The notes under the pieces: generated by a model
Seen by the model: only the letters and a program-made list of their open reading frames with translations
Databases searched by the model: none
What the model was told of the DNA's origin: nothing
From: Pseudalkalibacillus hwajinpoensis
Lineage (GTDB): Bacteria; Bacillota; Bacilli; Bacillales; Guptibacillaceae
Reading direction: 5' to 3'
Length of the DNA stretch: 64,000 nucleotides
Assembly: GCF_015234585.1 (NCBI RefSeq)
Contig: NZ_JADFCM010000002.1
Span: 62,001-126,000 of the forward strand
Part shown: piece by piece, positions 8,835 through 17,405 of the stretch
Position numbering within the stretch: position 1 is the first letter of the stretch
Layout: every line of letters begins with the position of its first letter
Position numbers and translations under genes: made by a program

Positions 8835-8895
8835 GGAACACCCTCTCTTAAAGTTTGTTATGGAGGTCTCAAAATCTTTCCACCCATTAGACCTC
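8835..8895 (-). promoter_or_regulatory. Shared leader motif plus hairpin
   Basis: On the minus strand, CTTTAAGAGAGGGTGTTCC covers the ribosome site (8835-8856) and is nearly identical to copies before the genes at 39330 and 50690. Just upstream is a 7-bp hairpin, GAGGTCT at 8889-8895 pairing with AGACCTC at 8863-8869, whose loop contains AATGGGTGGA. A similar ATGGGTGGA lies in the loop of the RadC-gene leader. Confidence 0.6.
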
Positions 8896-9352
8896 GGCAG
8901 CCCTATATCAATGTGTACTAGATTACTAGCGACACATAAAAAAGGACGAGCGCATTGTACAGATAGTCATTTCTTCGAATCTGACCATCCAATATATATC
9001 GATAATTCCAATTAACTATTTAAATAGTTATATTTATCTGAATTACCAACTTAATGAAATTGTATCACATACTTTAAATATTAAAAAGCATTATATATAT
9101 AAATGGATATATTAATATTATTTTAAATATCTATTAATATAAAAGAGCAAGACTAATTTAGTATTTTTCTGTTCGTATGTAATTATTAGATATACATACA
9201 TGATAGAATGTAAATATGTTGTCTTATATAATAATTAAATGTCTAAAGTGTTATTTTGTTTTCCGCAATGTCTTTCACATTAAATAATTTAAGTGATATA
9301 TCTAGTCTCAATATCTATATAAAGCTAATATCTGAATAGGAGGTTAATACTT
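8896..9352. other. AT-rich intergenic region before the recombinase
   Basis: Very AT-rich spacer between divergent genes. It holds an interrupted inverted repeat GTATGTA (9175-9181) / TACATAC (9193-9199), and several ATATTAA runs. It could contain the promoter or binding site of the tyrosine recombinase, but no core site can be assigned. No gene is seen. Confidence 0.35.
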
Positions 9353-10576
9353 ATGAATGAGCAAGATAATTATGAATTAGTTCTGGATTCACATGGTTTA
9401 GCAGAACAAAAGAATGCCATCCTTCCCAACCGTATGCTATCGCTTCAAAAACAGATGCTGGATAGTAGTCGTTATACTCAATTAATGGACCAAACTGAAT
9501 ACGATCCCGACTTTGATTACTCTGCTGTTTTCAATGACCTCGAAATGATTTATTTGTTTGTACATCATGAGCGCGATCTAGATAAACAAAAAAACCGAAC
9601 AAAAAAAACAAAAAAAGAATATTTGCGAGAGTTGCTCTTCTTCTATAACCAGATATCTGCTGTAGGCGACTTGTATAACTTTGATTCTACAAAAGCAGAC
9701 CTTTTTACATTATTGAAGCAATTAAAACCTAAGCATATAAGGAAGTATCAAGCCTGGTTGAAAGAAGTAAAGTTAGGAAGAGTAAAAAAGAGGGATAACG
9801 ATAAGCTGGTAGAAAATAAAGAAAATGAAGACAAAAAAGGAACCTATTCTGTAGCAACCTTATCGAGAAAAACGGTCATACTAAAAGCTTTTTTTGAATT
9901 TTTATATAAACGGAAGTACATATCTAGAAGACTTCATGAAGCACTTCAGACTAGTAATGTTCATGAAAAGGACCGTCCTAATCGAGATTTATACGAGGCT
10001 GAAGTACTGCAGTTGCTTAAATACTTTAAAAATAATATCGTAGAGCATACCATCATCAGTGTTCTAGCCAGTACTGGACTTCGAGTGAAGGAATTATGTC
10101 AAGCTCGTATTTGTGATCTTTCATATTACGAAGGTAAACTGTTTTTAGAGGTTATTGGGAAGGGTAATGAAAAAAGAGAAGTATTAATTCACCCTAAGAT
10201 ATGGGAGCGGATTGTGACTTACCGTTCGAGGAGAAGGTATCCATCTGAACTAGATGGGAGTGATAAGACCCCCTTATTACCAGATGCAAAAGGAAAGGCT
10301 TATAATGAGAAATACCTTTCATCATATATATCCAAAGTAATAAACCGTGCGCCTTTGCCGTTCCTTAAAGCAAGAAGTGATAGAATTTCAGCTCATCATT
10401 TCAGACACTTTTTTAGTATATATAGTTCTCAACAAGGTGCTAGTATAGAAAGTATATCAAAGACCCTTGGCCATAAGAGTCTTGCTACCACACAGATCTA
10501 TTTACAAAAACGATTATCTCGAATGGATAATGCTGCCCACACATGGATAGATTCAAGCTTTATTGATGATATGTAA
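9353..10576 (+). CDS. Tyrosine recombinase / phage-type integrase
   Basis: 407 residues. An N-terminal SAM-like core-binding domain is followed by the catalytic domain from about residue 210. The catalytic residues are visible: Arg in STGLRVKELC, a likely Lys after it, HHFRH (His and Arg), LGH, and the nucleophile Tyr in TQIYLQ. A clear AGGAGG site precedes the ATG. It cuts and rejoins DNA at a specific site. On a plasmid it would most likely resolve multimers or insert or excise an element. No flanking att site could be proven. An insertion of charged residues (VKKRDNDKLVENKENEDKKG) near residue 140 is unusual. Confidence 0.85.
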   Translation: MNEQDNYELVLDSHGLAEQKNAILPNRMLSLQKQMLDSSRYTQLMDQTEYDPDFDYSAVFNDLEMIYLFVHHERDLDKQKNRTKKTKKEYLRELLFFYNQISAVGDLYNFDSTKADLFTLLKQLKPKHIRKYQAWLKEVKLGRVKKRDNDKLVENKENEDKKGTYSVATLSRKTVILKAFFEFLYKRKYISRRLHEALQTSNVHEKDRPNRDLYEAEVLQLLKYFKNNIVEHTIISVLASTGLRVKELCQARICDLSYYEGKLFLEVIGKGNEKREVLIHPKIWERIVTYRSRRRYPSELDGSDKTPLLPDAKGKAYNEKYLSSYISKVINRAPLPFLKARSDRISAHHFRHFFSIYSSQQGASIESISKTLGHKSLATTQIYLQKRLSRMDNAAHTWIDSSFIDDM

Positions 10577-10604
10577 ATAAAAAATATGGGGTGACGATGA
10601 CGAT

Positions 10605-11168
10605 ATGTTAGATGCTCTAAAAAGGTTATTCGGAGGAAGAGATAGTGAGAAATTTCGTGCTGACCATAATACCGTTAGGCATATAGAAAATAATTAAAAC
10701 CTTACAAAATCAAAAGAAAAAAGGCTATCAAAGAATTCACCTTTAAGGGAGACATGGTTGAAGTATAATCATGGAGAACTTTCTGAACATAAAGGGATTA
10801 AGCTATTAGCAGAAGAGGCTGAAAAATATGAAGGTCAATATCCAATAGATATGCATTATGTGTATTTGACACTTCAGAAATATTTTTATACAAAGCGAGA
10901 AAAAGGAGCAAATTTAAAAAGATGTCAAAATATACCAGAAAAGGATATGGCCATTTATCCTGAGTTTAAAAAAGCGTACTTAGAAGAACATGATTACTTC
11001 GTAAACTATCCTGCATTTAAACTAATGGCTATAATACTTGAGAAGCAAGGGAAATTTGAAGAAGCTATCCAAGTATGTAATAGAGCGATAGAGTTAGGTG
11101 TAGAATGTGATACGAAGAGCGGATTTGAAGGTAGAAAGAAAAAATTAGAAAAGAAATTAAATGATTGA
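10605..11168 (+). pseudogene. TPR-like protein split by an in-frame stop
   Basis: One reading frame of 187 codons starting ATG at 10605 (MLDALKRLFGGRDSEKFRAD) and broken by a single TAA at 10695-10697. After it the frame continues without further stops through SPLRETWLKYNHGELSEHKG and a tetratricopeptide-like helical pair (AFKLMAIILEKQGKFEEAIQ, then VCNRAIELG). The downstream part could restart at a TTG (10758) but there is no good ribosome site. I read this as a recent nonsense mutation. Function unknown; the TPR-like end suggests protein binding. Confidence 0.6.
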
Positions 11169-11265
11169 ATGCAAGATTCATACATGATTTGTGAAATCCC
11201 TTCCTTTAAACGCTACATATATTAGAGCATTTACGTTAACTACATAGATTAAAGGAGAACTACAA

Positions 11266-11865
11266 TTGAATACATCAAAGATAAACGTAGGTGTTCCTCA
11301 AGACTATCAGGAAGAAACTCTCTACCAGGATCTTGCTAAGTGTCAAAAGATTAAGCTCACAGATATTAAATTAAATTCAATAGATTTTTTCTTAATAGAA
11401 TTACGAGACTTTTTTCAGATTTTACCGATTAAAAAGTCTTGCAACTGCAAAATTATAGTCCTATTTAATAAAGGTGAAGAGAAATGGGTAACGGATGTAA
11501 TTAATAGCGGTGCAGCAGCTTATGTAAAAAAGAATACTTCGCAAATTTATAAAGCTTTAAAGATGATATCAAAGTACAAAATATATATAGATGAGATTGC
11601 TATGAAATATTTTATAAATGACTATCGATTTATTAAAGATGCTGATATTCCAGAACCGACAACTATTACCATAAAAGAAAAAGAGGTATTACAAAGCTTA
11701 GTTGATGGATATAGTACCTATTTAGAACTATCTAAAGTACTTAAAATTAGTGAAAAGACTGTAAGCAATCACATCCATAACATTCTCCAGAAGTTAAATG
11801 TAGAGAGCCGTACTGAAGCTATAGTAAGGGCTTTAAAACAAGGTTGGATAAACATAACCAAGTAG
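11266..11865 (+). CDS. LuxR-type regulator with degenerate receiver domain
   Basis: 199 residues. The last 65 (TIKEKEVLQSLVDGYSTYLE, then SEKTVSNHIHNILQKLNV) are a standard LuxR/NarL DNA-binding domain. The first 110 resemble a receiver domain, but the usual phospho-acceptor Asp in the DLVLLD strand is replaced (FFLIELRD), so ordinary phosphorylation is unlikely. SGAAAYVKKN keeps the late receiver Lys region. The TTG at 11266 follows AAAGGAG. No sensor kinase is adjacent. It may respond to another signal or act constitutively. Confidence 0.75.
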   Translation: MNTSKINVGVPQDYQEETLYQDLAKCQKIKLTDIKLNSIDFFLIELRDFFQILPIKKSCNCKIIVLFNKGEEKWVTDVINSGAAAYVKKNTSQIYKALKMISKYKIYIDEIAMKYFINDYRFIKDADIPEPTTITIKEKEVLQSLVDGYSTYLELSKVLKISEKTVSNHIHNILQKLNVESRTEAIVRALKQGWINITK

Positions 11866-11867
11866 AA

Positions 11868-11901
11868 AAGCAGCTCAAAAGGGAAACCTTATGTGCTGCT
11901 T
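11868..11901 (+). terminator. Terminator after LuxR-type gene
   Basis: Stem AAGCAGC / GCTGCTT with a 20-nt loop directly after the regulator stop, followed by TATTTATCTC. Moderate strength. Confidence 0.45.
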
Positions 11902-11981
11902 ATTTATCTCTAAAGCTAAGCTATTTAAGAAGCGCCACTGATTTCGCCAGTGATTACACTTACTAGCTTTGATCTATATCT

Positions 11982-13316
11982 TCAAGTTTTTTGGTGCACC
12001 TGGTTTACTGGAATTTTCAAACCTAGATTTTCTCTTAAAGTCATTCCCTGATAATCAACTCTAAATAATTCTTTTCGTTGGAGAATAGGAATTACTTGTT
12101 CAACAAAAATGTTTAAATCCTCAGGAAGTGTTACAGGCATGACGTTAAAAGCATCCGCTCCTTTTTCTTTAAACCAGACTTCCATGTGATCTGCCAAAGC
12201 TTCGGGTGTTCCCACAAAATAGTTATGACCATTTCTACTTGCTACGTACTGACCTAATTCACCTAAAGTGAAGTTGTATTCATCACTAATTGTCAATAAG
12301 TACTCATACTTGATCTCTAACTCCCAATTAAAACTAAAGTCTATATTTTTCGGCAATGGTTTTTCAAAACTATAATTGTTTAAATTAAACTCATTTAGAT
12401 ACCTCGAGAGAGTCTTTTTGCCCGTAGATAATGGAATTAATCGAAGAAGTAAATCATATTTAGCCCTCGCTTCTTCATCGGTATCTCCTAACAAAGGCGT
12501 GATGCCTGGCATGACAATAATATCCTCTTTACTTCTACCAAATACTTTAGCCTGCTCTTTAATACTTTTATAAAAAATTTTAGCATCCTCTAAAGAAACT
12601 TGATTCGTAAAAACTACTTCTGCATACTTTGCTGCTAAACGTTGACCTCTAGGTGAAGATCCTGCTTGGATTAACACTGGGTGCCCTTGCTTACTCATTG
12701 GTAAGCTTAATGGACCCTTAACAGAGAAAAATTCACCTTCGTGTTCTATTGAATGAAGTTTATTATCGTTAAAAAACTCTCCGGTTTTTACATTTCTTGT
12801 TAGAGCATCCTCTTCCCAAGAATTCCACAAACCTTTAACGATATGAACAAACTCATCTGCTCGTTCATATCTTTTTTCATGTTTCATATGTTCTGCATTA
12901 CCAAAATTACTAGCTGATTCTGGATCTGCAGTTGTTACAATATTCCATGCAGCCCTACCATTTGATAAATGATCTAAAGAGCTTAATTGTCTTGCGGAAT
13001 TATAAGGTTCGCTATATGTAGTTGACATAGTGCCCGCTAAGCCAATATTGGTAGTAGAATCTGAAAGGTTAGAAAGCAGAGTAATAGGTTCAAAATCGAC
13101 TAAAATGTTTGGGTGAGATTCTTTGTTTATTGATAACCCATCGGCAAAAAACACAAAATCAAACTTTCCTTTCTCCGCTTTTCTTGTTAAGTCTTTAATA
13201 AAATCTAAATTTAACGCTCCGTCTGATGGACTCGTTGGATACCGCCAAGAGGAAATATGATGTCCTGTACCTGCGATGAATAAAGATAATTTCATTTCTC
13301 TTTTCTTATTAAACAT
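11982..13316 (-). CDS. FMN-dependent monooxygenase, NtaA/SnaA/DszA family
   Basis: 444 residues, the usual family length. A luciferase-like TIM-barrel flavin monooxygenase: RYPTSPSDGALNLDFIKDLT and KFDFVFFADG at the N-terminus, EPITLLSNLSDSTTNIGLAG, SSLDHLSNGRAAWNIVTTAD (the family signature) and PVLIQAGSSPRGQRLAAKYA. It would use reduced FMN from a separate reductase to oxidise an organic sulfur or amine compound; the substrate cannot be read. AGGAGGAG precedes the ATG. No transporter or reductase is adjacent. It is divergent from the peptide gene at 13594 and could be an oxidase for that locus or unrelated cargo. Confidence 0.88.
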   Translation of the reverse strand: MFNKKREMKLSLFIAGTGHHISSWRYPTSPSDGALNLDFIKDLTRKAEKGKFDFVFFADGLSINKESHPNILVDFEPITLLSNLSDSTTNIGLAGTMSTTYSEPYNSARQLSSLDHLSNGRAAWNIVTTADPESASNFGNAEHMKHEKRYERADEFVHIVKGLWNSWEEDALTRNVKTGEFFNDNKLHSIEHEGEFFSVKGPLSLPMSKQGHPVLIQAGSSPRGQRLAAKYAEVVFTNQVSLEDAKIFYKSIKEQAKVFGRSKEDIIVMPGITPLLGDTDEEARAKYDLLLRLIPLSTGKKTLSRYLNEFNLNNYSFEKPLPKNIDFSFNWELEIKYEYLLTISDEYNFTLGELGQYVASRNGHNYFVGTPEALADHMEVWFKEKGADAFNVMPVTLPEDLNIFVEQVIPILQRKELFRVDYQGMTLRENLGLKIPVNQVHQKT

Positions 13317-13593
13317 ATTAAACTCCTCCTCTGTTCATAATTACTAATTCTACTAAACATTATACATAAAGTGAAATTATGTTTAGTTTATTAAACTACA
13401 TTTTTCTCTAAAATATGCACGGTTTATTTTTAAAAAAATTCAAATAAATTGATTTTTCGAGTATTTAAGAGGAAATAACCGGAAATTAAAGGAAAAAAGA
13501 TAATTGTCGAGTTATTTAACATTATACAACATTTTACTAAAATTACAGCAAGTATTAATATAGTTATTGAGATCAAGCAAAGGAGGCGATATT

Positions 13594-13707
13594 ATGTTGA
13601 AAGAACTAGCTAAAGCTATTAAGGAAAACAACGCACCAGCTTCAGTTCAAGGTTATGCTAACGATTATTACACTCGTCAAAGCATGTGTGACCGTCAAGT
13701 AGAATGA
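13594..13707 (+). pseudogene. RiPP precursor peptide gene, cut by IS21
   Basis: A small gene with a strong AAAGGAGG site and a promoter-like TTAACA-N16-TAAAAT upstream (13516-13545 area). As it stands it encodes 37 residues and runs into the IS21 left end after codon 31. Removing the IS and one GCATG copy restores a 38-codon gene that ends ...YYTRQSMPLDKKDK with stop at 16222-16224. The product has a helical, charged N-terminal leader (MLKELAKAIKENNAP) and a C-terminal part with Thr, Ser, Asp and Lys. These are possible side-chain cross-link partners for the ATP-grasp ligase encoded just downstream. Assignment as precursor is inference from size and position. Confidence 0.65.
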
Positions 13708-13722
13708 CACAAGTTCTGCTGA

Positions 13723-14487
13723 TTAATTTGAAACACCTTGTTCACCAAAAATCGTTTTTCTATGCTTCATTCTCCAACTATCTTCATTTAAATGAATAAT
13801 TTCTACTCGATGTAAGATTCGATCCAAGATAGCTGTCGTAATCGCTTGGTCGCCCAATAGTTCTCCCCACTCTTTTGGCCCTTTATTTGACGTTAATATG
13901 ATCGCTGTTTGATTGTATAGGTTATTAATCAGATGGAAAAACATATTCGCTTCCTGTTTATTCATTGCCATAAACATCAAATCATCTATGATAACTAAAT
14001 CTGCTTCTCTAATTCGCTTCATTCTTGTTTTCGATTTCCTCGTGATTTCTTCTGTTTTTAACGCTTGAATTAGGTCTCCCATGGTCGTGAAAATGACCTT
14101 ATAACCTTGATTTAATGCCTCAATACCCAGACCTATCGATAGGTGGGTCTTTCCGACACCTGGCGGTCCAAGAAAAATAATGTTATAAAGCTGCTCAATC
14201 CATGTTAAATCTTTTAATTGGTTTAACTTCTTACTACTTAAGGATTTTTGCTCCTTTACGTCATAATCATCGATTGTATTATGGAAAGGGAAGGTCGCCC
14301 AATTAAAACGTTTTTCCAGTTGCTTCTCATCTCTGCGATTTTGTTCATAGGTGGCAAGATCCAGGAGAAACTGAGTAAAAGATAAGTTCTTTTTCTCAGC
14401 TTCTCTGATCAATTCAGGCAATTGATTTGCGGTCTCAGCTAGTCTTAAAGACCTTAGTAAATCTTGTACTTGCTGGAACTGACTCAA
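13723..14487 (-). CDS. istB: IS21 helper ATPase IstB
   Basis: 254 residues, normal for the family. DnaA/DnaC-like AAA+ ATPase: Walker A IIFLGPPGVGKTHLS near residue 108, Walker B ADLVIIDDLMFM, sensor-1 LTSN. IstB assembles on DNA and directs the IstA transposase to target sites. It overlaps the istA stop by 4 bp (ATGA arrangement), so translation is coupled. Confidence 0.92.
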   Translation of the reverse strand: MSQFQQVQDLLRSLRLAETANQLPELIREAEKKNLSFTQFLLDLATYEQNRRDEKQLEKRFNWATFPFHNTIDDYDVKEQKSLSSKKLNQLKDLTWIEQLYNIIFLGPPGVGKTHLSIGLGIEALNQGYKVIFTTMGDLIQALKTEEITRKSKTRMKRIREADLVIIDDLMFMAMNKQEANMFFHLINNLYNQTAIILTSNKGPKEWGELLGDQAITTAILDRILHRVEIIHLNEDSWRMKHRKTIFGEQGVSN

Positions 14488-16072
14488 TTTGCCTCACCTT
14501 CTTCCAATAAAACCGTATAGGTATCTACGTTTCTTTTTTGTGCTTCTGTTTCCATCGCCCAACCAGATACGCTCTTTAATGGTGAAACAATCTTAGCGTT
14601 ATCATTCGGTGTCTCATGATCCTGTCGTTGTCGTTGAAGGTATAAAATGATATCGCTGAAATCTGTTGCACTATATAAGTTTCTTTTTATACATTCTTGT
14701 AGAGCTGCCGTTAGAATCTGTGCGTTTTGTTGTTTTGTTTCTCTTAGGATCATTTGTAACTGATCGCGAATATATCGTGGATACTTCTCACGAAGTTTAT
14801 CCAGGTAATCAAACGCCATTGTTGTTTCCTCAAACCGTTTAGCTACGTTATCTATAAAGGCATCTATCCCTTTTGTACGATCTCTCGCATGCTGGCGATC
14901 TTTCATTAAGCGTCCTCTGCCATCCGGGATCTGATGTTTGGCTAGAAGTTCTCCTGTCTCTCGGTGATAGATTAATAAGTGTCGGTCATCTGTTGCCTTG
15001 ATTGAGACCGTTTCATATTTATGAAACGTTCCTAATGGAAGAGAGTACCTGTTAGACAAATACCGTATGGTATTGTCCTTATGCACACTTCTTGTTATAC
15101 TGTTTTCATAATTGTTTAGGAAATGAACATTTCCTTTGACTGGTCTTAAGTGTTGCTTTTCCAAGGAGAACACTTCGACCGGTCTTTTTTTGTTGTATTG
15201 TGGATTTTATAGTTACCTGTTCGATGCAACCATTCCCACCCTTGTTCATTCCACGCATCAATATTCTGGAACACTCTATGTTTTGCGAAATTGTACTTGA
15301 TAAATCCGACCACATTTTCGATCTTTCCTTTGCTTTCTGGATCAGCTTTACGACAAACCCGGAGGTTTAATTTCCTCGTTTCTCTATATTGCTGAAACTC
15401 TTTCGTCAAAATAAGATCGCCACCATTTTCGCTCACCACTATAAGGCTATCCTGGTCATAAACTAATTCTTTTGGAATCCCACTGAACCATTGAAACGCA
15501 TTTTCATGTGCCTGAATGACATCCTGAGTGGTAAAAGGTCGATCTAACCATTCCTGGTATTTATATCTTGAGTTAGACAAAACAAAGGCAATAAAGTTTA
15601 GTTTCATTTCTTTATTATCAGATGTTTTTTGTTTTGTATGTCCAAAATCAACTTGAATCTGCTGCCCCATGGGTGAATCAGGTATCGCTTCGTATTCTCT
15701 TGGTGACGTTTCTTTTGTTATTTGATAGTCTTTTCGTAACTCTCTTACGAAAGCACGAACCGTGCTCTCACCAACTTTAAGATCTTTGTGCCTCTCCATT
15801 AACCAATCTTGTACCTGGGCTGCTGTAAGATCAGGATGCTCATTCAACCAAGATAAGATTAACGCCTTATAAGGGTCTAGAATCTTCTTTCTTGTTTGTA
15901 AGGATTCTACCCATACGGCCATGTCCGAAGGAGATTTCTTAAGGTGTCGATAGACAGTCGATCTTGATACTCCTAGCTTGTTTGCCACTTTAGACTTACT
16001 AAATCCCTGTTTGATTAGCTGTTGAATTTCCATATACATTTCCCACTTATCCACCTTTGTTCGGCCCTCCAC
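14484..16072 (-). CDS. istA: IS21 transposase IstA, two frames joined by A7 slippery site
   Basis: The N-terminal frame (15146-16072, 308 codons) holds the helix-turn-helix (FSKSKVANKLGVSRSTVYRH) and the DDE integrase core: VDFGH, VYDQDS and the Glu region SKGKIENVVGFIKYNFA. The C-terminal frame (to 14484) holds the beta-barrel end domain (RYSLPLGTFHKYETVSIKA). The frames meet at A AAA AAA G near 15186, where a -1 slip gives TTKKRPVEVFSLEKQ and a full-length protein of about 530 residues. This is either programmed frameshifting or a one-base loss in an A run; the heptamer is in the correct frame for -1 slippage. Confidence 0.85.
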
Positions 16073-16195
16073 TGATCTATGATATAAACTATCTAATCAT
16101 ACAATGGAAGAGCTTTCTATTTAACTGGTATATTAGGGTAAATAAGTGTTTCATCTTAAATAGCGAAAACTGTCTACTTTAGTTTAGCAGTCACA

Positions 16196-16272
16196 GCATG
16201 CCACTAGACAAAAAAGACAAGTAATAATTTGTCTTAATAACAATTGAGTAGTACCACATTTATTGTGGTACT
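16196..16272 (+). promoter_or_regulatory. Displaced 3' end of precursor gene and attenuator hairpin
   Basis: Positions 16201-16224 are the last seven codons and stop of the peptide gene (PLDKKDK), cut off by the IS21. A perfect 9-bp hairpin AGTACCACA / TGTGGTACT (16250-16272) follows, with a short T-rich tail, before the ATP-grasp gene. Hairpins in this place commonly let more precursor than enzyme be made. Confidence 0.6.
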
Positions 16273-16298
16273 ATTCTAATTTATGGAGGAGTTAAATA

Positions 16299-17405
16299 AT
16301 GAGTAAACTTCCCTTTCTATTAAATTTCCCTAATAAAGTGATTAGTTTAAATAACTTAGGTGGCGGTCTAGATTTTAGAGCGAATATGGTTGAAGTGTAT
16401 GGTAAAGAGATTCTATCCTCTAAGTATGATGAAGAAACGATTCTGATATTAACCAGAATCCATGATCAAGAAGCAGATATGGTAGGTTTAGAACTTGCTT
16501 CAAAAGGGATAAATTATATCCGCATTAATATTGATGAGGTTCCTCAGAAATATAATTTATCAATTCATTTTCAAGAAGGTGCTCCCAAAATTACAATAGA
16601 AGGACCGGACTTCAATAGACTATCTTTAACCGATGTAGACGTTGTTTGGCTTAGAAGGTTCGTAGATTATGATAACTTCGGATATAAGTCAAACAATATA
16701 ATTGCTGACAAATATGTTCTAAATGAATGGAAATACCTTTTTGAATCTTTGTATACAAGCGACAAAGTAAGATGGATCAATCATCCTCAATCAGAAATTC
16801 GACTTAATAAAATAAAACAATTAGAGGTCGCTGCATCAAAAGGAATGGTTACTCTTCCTACATTAATCTCCAACGATGAAAATGATATAAGAGATTTCCG
16901 AAACATACATAAAAGGGTAATCGCCAAAACCATGTATTCTCACTATGTTGAGCATAACGAAGAGTTACATTCTATCTTTGGTAAAGAAATTACTGAAGAT
17001 GAATTAGAATATATGGATACCACTGGTGACGCTCCAGTTATTTATCAAAAGTTCGTTCCGGATGCACAAGAAGTAAGAGTTACTGTAATTGGAAATAACG
17101 TTTTTTCTGCGCTCATTCCCAAAAAGAGTCATACAGATGATTGGCATAGGGATGAAATTAAAGATGTAAAACTCATACCGATAGACATACCTGATGAATT
17201 AAAACAAAAATGTCTTTCTTATATAAGCTCAGTAAAACTGGACTACGGAGCATTTGATTTTATGTTAACTGAGGATAATGAGTTCATCTTTTTAGAAGTA
17301 AACCCAACAGGTGATTGGCGCTGGGTTGAAATATGTACAAATCAAGCTATCACAGACACGGTTGTAAACCACCTGATCCAGAAAGCAAAACGGTGTCTAA
17401 ATTGA
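16299..17405 (+). CDS. ATP-grasp peptide maturase, graspetide (MvdC/MvdD) type
   Basis: 368 residues. The central and C-terminal parts show the ATP-grasp fold: INHPQSEIRLNKIKQLEVAA, KRVIAKTMYSH (nucleotide-binding Lys), PVIYQKFVPDAQEVRVTVIG, and the Mg/ATP loop FIFLEVNPTGDWRWVE. That last signature is typical of ligases that join side chains in peptides (omega-ester or omega-amide bonds between Asp/Glu and Thr/Ser/Lys). The N-terminal 110 residues (ETILILTRIHDQEADMVGLE) are the pre-ATP-grasp domain. GGAGG precedes the ATG. Its stop overlaps the next gene, so the two enzymes are made together. The likely substrate is the broken peptide of 13594. Confidence 0.82.
   Translation: MSKLPFLLNFPNKVISLNNLGGGLDFRANMVEVYGKEILSSKYDEETILILTRIHDQEADMVGLELASKGINYIRINIDEVPQKYNLSIHFQEGAPKITIEGPDFNRLSLTDVDVVWLRRFVDYDNFGYKSNNIIADKYVLNEWKYLFESLYTSDKVRWINHPQSEIRLNKIKQLEVAASKGMVTLPTLISNDENDIRDFRNIHKRVIAKTMYSHYVEHNEELHSIFGKEITEDELEYMDTTGDAPVIYQKFVPDAQEVRVTVIGNNVFSALIPKKSHTDDWHRDEIKDVKLIPIDIPDELKQKCLSYISSVKLDYGAFDFMLTEDNEFIFLEVNPTGDWRWVEICTNQAITDTVVNHLIQKAKRCLN

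Larger units (their letters stand above)
13687..16195 (-). mobile_element. IS21-family insertion sequence
   Basis: 2509 bp. The ends are related inverted repeats: TGTGACCGTCAAGTAG at the left and TGTGACTGCTAAACTA at the right on the opposite strand. A perfect 5-bp target duplication GCATG lies at 13682-13686 and 16196-16200. It carries istA (in two frames) and istB on the minus strand. Its insertion breaks the peptide gene at 13594 and separates that promoter from the maturation genes at 16299. Confidence 0.9.

Noticed and set aside
9171..9205. GTATGTA/TACATAC inverted repeat as the recombinase core site
   Set aside because: Arms are short and lie in very AT-rich DNA. No second copy or known dif-like sequence supports it.
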